DNA of 64,000 nucleotides from Capnocytophaga periodontitidis (lineage in GTDB: Bacteria > Bacteroidota > Bacteroidia > Flavobacteriales > Flavobacteriaceae), in contig NZ_JAEFDB010000007.1 in the NCBI RefSeq assembly GCF_016126015.1, positions 1 through 64,000 of the forward strand, in the 5' to 3' direction. Of this stretch, positions 61,773 to 64,000 are shown piece after piece. Made by a program: the position numbers and the translations under genes. The notes under the pieces are model-generated. The model was not told the origin of the DNA and did no database searches. It saw only the letters and a program-made list of their open reading frames with translations. The first letter of the stretch is position 1; every line of letters begins with the position of its first letter.

Positions 61773-61868
61773 CCAGCTATCGCTGGCTTTCCTACACAAC
61801 ATAGTCTGAAAAATGATTGATTATCAGAATAATCAACTTTAGTAAAGTGTGATACTTTGCCAAAGTAT
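61773..61868. repeat. cluster of four small palindromes
   Basis: CCAGC-TATC-GCTGG (61773-61786), TTGATTAT-CAGA-ATAATCAA (61817-61836), ACTTTA-G-TAAAGT (61836-61848) and ATACTTTG-C-CAAAGTAT (61852-61868). No gene is supported between 61715 and 61997. The cluster resembles parts of the repeats at 42861 and 15746. Confidence 0.75.
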
Positions 61869-61997
61869 AGGACATAAATACGATTTTGGGACTTTTTCTG
61901 AAAAAATATCTAATACTTCTTACTATTATAGCCTTTATTTCCAAGACATATAAGTTATTGTTTTAAATACAAACGCCGTGTGTTGTTTGAATATTTT

Positions 61998-62028
61998 TTT
62001 GTTGGTTTACTAATTATCTGTATCTTTG
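61998..62028 (+). promoter_or_regulatory. promoter of the small membrane protein gene
   Basis: TTTG, 19 bases, TATCTTTG: full consensus, 33 bases before the ATG at 62062. Confidence 0.7.
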
Positions 62029-62061
62029 CGTTTTGTAACCAACATAATAGAATATCATACT

Positions 62062-62238
62062 ATGAATAAGAATACAGTTTTGGGGTGGGCAACCCTTATA
62101 ATGATTGTAGTAGGCTTAGGGCTTATCGCCTTGGGAGCTTTTAAATACAACGAAGTTGCAGGCTTTGGCTTTGGAGCTGTAGGCATTGGTTTCTTCGCTA
62201 TTGCGTGGGTGTTCAATGCCCTTAAAGGAAGAGTGTAA
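62062..62238 (+). CDS. CAL67264-family small membrane protein
   Basis: A 58-residue protein with two membrane helices (LGWATLIMIVVGLGLIALGA, then FGFGAVGIGFFAIAWVFNAL) joined by a short loop. The pattern matches the small flavobacterial family named after CAL67264 of Gramella; its function is unknown. The start was taken as the Met of MNKNTVLG, since the longer frame overlaps the promoter. It is followed by gapN across an octamer array. Confidence 0.8.
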   Translation: MNKNTVLGWATLIMIVVGLGLIALGAFKYNEVAGFGFGAVGIGFFAIAWVFNALKGRV

Positions 62239-62239
62239 T

Positions 62240-62291
62240 AATTAGCTAATTTGTCAATGAGCAAATTGGCAAATTTACAAATCGACAAATG
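62240..62291. repeat. octamer array upstream of gapN
   Basis: Six 8-mers (AATTAGCT, AATTTGTC, AATGAGCA and variants) leading directly into the gapN ATG, which arises from the array. Confidence 0.85.
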
Positions 62292-63866
62292 AATATGATT
62301 CCAGAACAATTTCAAGTAAAACCGTTTCGCCAAGAGACTTATCTCATTGATGGCGAACTCCGTGAGTGGAAAGGTGAGTTCACGGATATTTATTCCACTA
62401 TTTCATCTACTGAAAAGTATGCACACACACTCTTAGGCAGTGTACCTTCGCTGGGTGAAAGCGATGCTTTAGAAGCTTTACATTCGGCTACTGAGGCTTA
62501 TAACAAGGGCAAAGGTTTATGGCCTACAATGAAAGTTAAAGACCGCATCAGCGCTATGCTCAAGTTTGTAAAACAGATGGAAAAACAACGCGATGAGGTG
62601 GTAAAACTGATGATGTGGGAAATTGGTAAAAATTTAGATGACTCTCGCAAAGAGTTTGACCGTACGGTAGAATACATCTATGACACTATCAACGCTTATA
62701 AGGAACTTGACAACGAATCGTCTAAATTTGTACGACGTGATGGGGTGTATGCTCTTATTCGTCGTGGCCCTTTAGGGGTTGTGCTCTGTTTAGGTCCTTA
62801 CAACTACCCACTAAATGAGACTTTTGCGCTTATCATTCCCGCACTTATTATGGGTAATACCGTTATTTTCAAGCCTGCTAAACACGGGGTATTACTCTTT
62901 ACGCCTCTGTTAGAAGCTTTCCAAAATTCTTTTCCTCGTGGGGTAATCAACATTCTCTATGGGCGTGGTCGCACAGTAGCTCCGCCTATTATGCAAAGTG
63001 GCAAAGTGGATGTATTGGCGCTCATAGGCAACAGCAAAACAGCTATTGCACTACAAGACCAGCACCCTAAGAAAAATCGCTTGCGCCTTGTTTTTGGCTT
63101 GGAAGCTAAAAACCCAGGGGTTATCCTCCCCGATGCTAACTTAGATTTAGCAGTAGACGAATGTGTAAAAGGAGCCTTATCGTTTAACGGACAGCGTTGT
63201 ACAGCATTGAAAATTCTTTATGTACACGCTAAAATAAAAGATGAGTTTTTGAAGCGTTTTGCTGAAAAAGTAGATGCCCTTAAATTCGGTAATCCGTGGG
63301 AAGAGAAAGTAGCCCTCACTCCCCTACCCGAGGTAGAAAAACCTGCTTTCTTACAAGAACTCATAGATGATGCGCTTGCTAAAGGGGCTACCATTCAGAA
63401 CAAAAAAGGCGGTGAACGCACGGATAACTTTATCTTCCCAGCAGTACTCTACCCTGTTTCTAAGGATATGAGAGTGTACAATGAGGAGCAATTTGGCCCA
63501 CTTGTACCTGTAAAACCTTTCTCTAACATCAATGAGATTATTGATGAGATTTCGGATTCTAAATACGGACAGCAAATCAGTTTGTTTGGTGAAGACCCTC
63601 ACGAGCTTTCTCCACTAATTGATATGTTAGTGAATATGCTTTGCCGCGTGAATTTGAACAGTTTATGTCAGCGAGGTCCAGATGTATTCCCGTTCACTGG
63701 TAGAAAAGATTCGGCTGTGGGCACATTAAGTGTACACGATGCCTTGCGCTCATTCTCTATCCGTACTTTTGTATCGTTCCAAAACAACGATTACAACGAC
63801 AAGATAGTAGAGAATTTATTGCGTACTGGTGCGTCTAACTTCATCAATACAGATTATATTCTTTAG
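62289..63866 (+). CDS. gapN: NADP-dependent glyceraldehyde-3-phosphate dehydrogenase (non-phosphorylating)
   Basis: A 525-residue aldehyde dehydrogenase-superfamily enzyme oxidising glyceraldehyde 3-phosphate to 3-phosphoglycerate with NADPH formation. [20 protein letters not shown] is the cofactor and active-site Asn region. [10 protein letters not shown] carries the general-base Glu, [16 protein letters not shown] the catalytic Cys, and [15 protein letters not shown] follows. The C-terminus [20 protein letters not shown] is characteristic of the plant/flavobacterial GapN group. It ends at a strong terminator. A second Met three codons in is an alternative start. Confidence 0.9.
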   Translation: MNMIPEQFQVKPFRQETYLIDGELREWKGEFTDIYSTISSTEKYAHTLLGSVPSLGESDALEALHSATEAYNKGKGLWPTMKVKDRISAMLKFVKQMEKQRDEVVKLMMWEIGKNLDDSRKEFDRTVEYIYDTINAYKELDNESSKFVRRDGVYALIRRGPLGVVLCLGPYNYPLNETFALIIPALIMGNTVIFKPAKHGVLLFTPLLEAFQNSFPRGVINILYGRGRTVAPPIMQSGKVDVLALIGNSKTAIALQDQHPKKNRLRLVFGLEAKNPGVILPDANLDLAVDECVKGALSFNGQRCTALKILYVHAKIKDEFLKRFAEKVDALKFGNPWEEKVALTPLPEVEKPAFLQELIDDALAKGATIQNKKGGERTDNFIFPAVLYPVSKDMRVYNEEQFGPLVPVKPFSNINEIIDEISDSKYGQQISLFGEDPHELSPLIDMLVNMLCRVNLNSLCQRGPDVFPFTGRKDSAVGTLSVHDALRSFSIRTFVSFQNNDYNDKIVENLLRTGASNFINTDYIL

Positions 63867-63903
63867 GAGTTAGGAATTAGAAATTAGAAATTAGAAATTA
63901 GTG
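63863..63903. repeat. heptamer array after gapN
   Basis: Five to six 7-mers of the type GGAATTA/GAAATTA. The array contains the gapN stop codon. Confidence 0.85.
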
Positions 63904-63910
63904 ATATAAC

Positions 63911-63941
63911 AAAAAAGCTGTCTCAAAAGACAGCTTTTTTT
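63911..63941. terminator. bidirectional terminator
   Basis: An AAAAAAGCTGTCT stem with a short CAAA loop and T tract after gapN. The A tract on the other side lets it serve a minus-strand gene too. Confidence 0.9.
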
Positions 63942-63953
63942 GTTATTTATCAA

Positions 63954-64000
63954 TTATTCTTTATTCATTGTTTTTTTGCTTCCTTCATACATTTTGTACT
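63954..64000 (-). CDS. possible 3' end of a minus-strand gene, cut by the window edge
   Basis: The minus strand has an open frame from the edge to a TAA at 63956-63954, ending KMYEGSKKTMNKE. Its position just before a bidirectional terminator fits the end of a real gene, but only about 14 residues are visible, so no product can be named. Confidence 0.35.
   Translation of the reverse strand, partial: YKMYEGSKKTMNKE

Overview
The window comes from a low-GC Bacteroidota genome of the class Flavobacteriia, and Capnocytophaga is the best fit. The reasons are a SusC/SusD polysaccharide-utilization locus built round a GH18 endoglycosidase (like the glycoprotein-deglycosylation locus of C. canimorsus), a GldD gliding lipoprotein, a giant adhesin ending in a type IX secretion (type B) sorting domain, alternative complex III, and promoters of the Bacteroidota form TTTG-N19/20-TAnnTTTG. 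No phage, IS element, rRNA operon or CRISPR array was seen. The genus is an inference from gene content.

Layout. 1-8.6 kb: lemA/TPM pair, a ParE-type toxin-antitoxin pair, holA diverging from an HsdR_N-domain gene and a GT2 glycosyltransferase, then a minus-strand run of two unknown genes, tyrA and another unknown. 8.7-17.1 kb: ybbR-coaE followed by the act operon (alternative complex III), in which actC and actD form one reading frame. 17.1-25.4 kb: DUF2335 pair, tRNA-Arg(CCG), yqeY, gldD, a Cys/Lys-repeat secreted protein, comF, glycyl-tRNA synthetase, a PAS protein, a truncated DUF1016 nuclease, PAP2 phosphatase and ric/scdA. 25.4-38.3 kb: a candidate small RNA and the roughly 4070-residue adhesin. 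38.6-50.3 kb: the PUL, transcribed susC-susD-GH18-LamG/DUF1735-three DUF1735 lipoproteins. 50.8-52.8 kb: an OmpR-type two-component system. 52.8-64 kb: outer-membrane barrel, bioB-DUF3820-gamma-carbonic anhydrase, then murD-ftsW-restriction enzyme-methylase-hemH-cmk, and finally a small membrane protein and NADP-dependent GAPDH.

How the genes work together. The act operon encodes a quinol:electron-acceptor oxidoreductase, but no terminal oxidase genes follow it here. The PUL proteins should bind glycoproteins at the cell surface, cut off N-glycans with the GH18 enzyme and import the sugars through SusC/SusD. murD and ftsW serve peptidoglycan synthesis, and a restriction-modification pair is translationally coupled to ftsW.

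The most unusual signal is not a gene. Short degenerate tandem arrays with a 7-bp or 8-bp period occur at many gene borders. They supply stop codons, start codons, C-terminal tails, a signal-peptide-like N-terminus, the linker of the ActC-ActD fusion and several promoter -33 boxes. Several families of small palindromes also occur, some inside reading frames.
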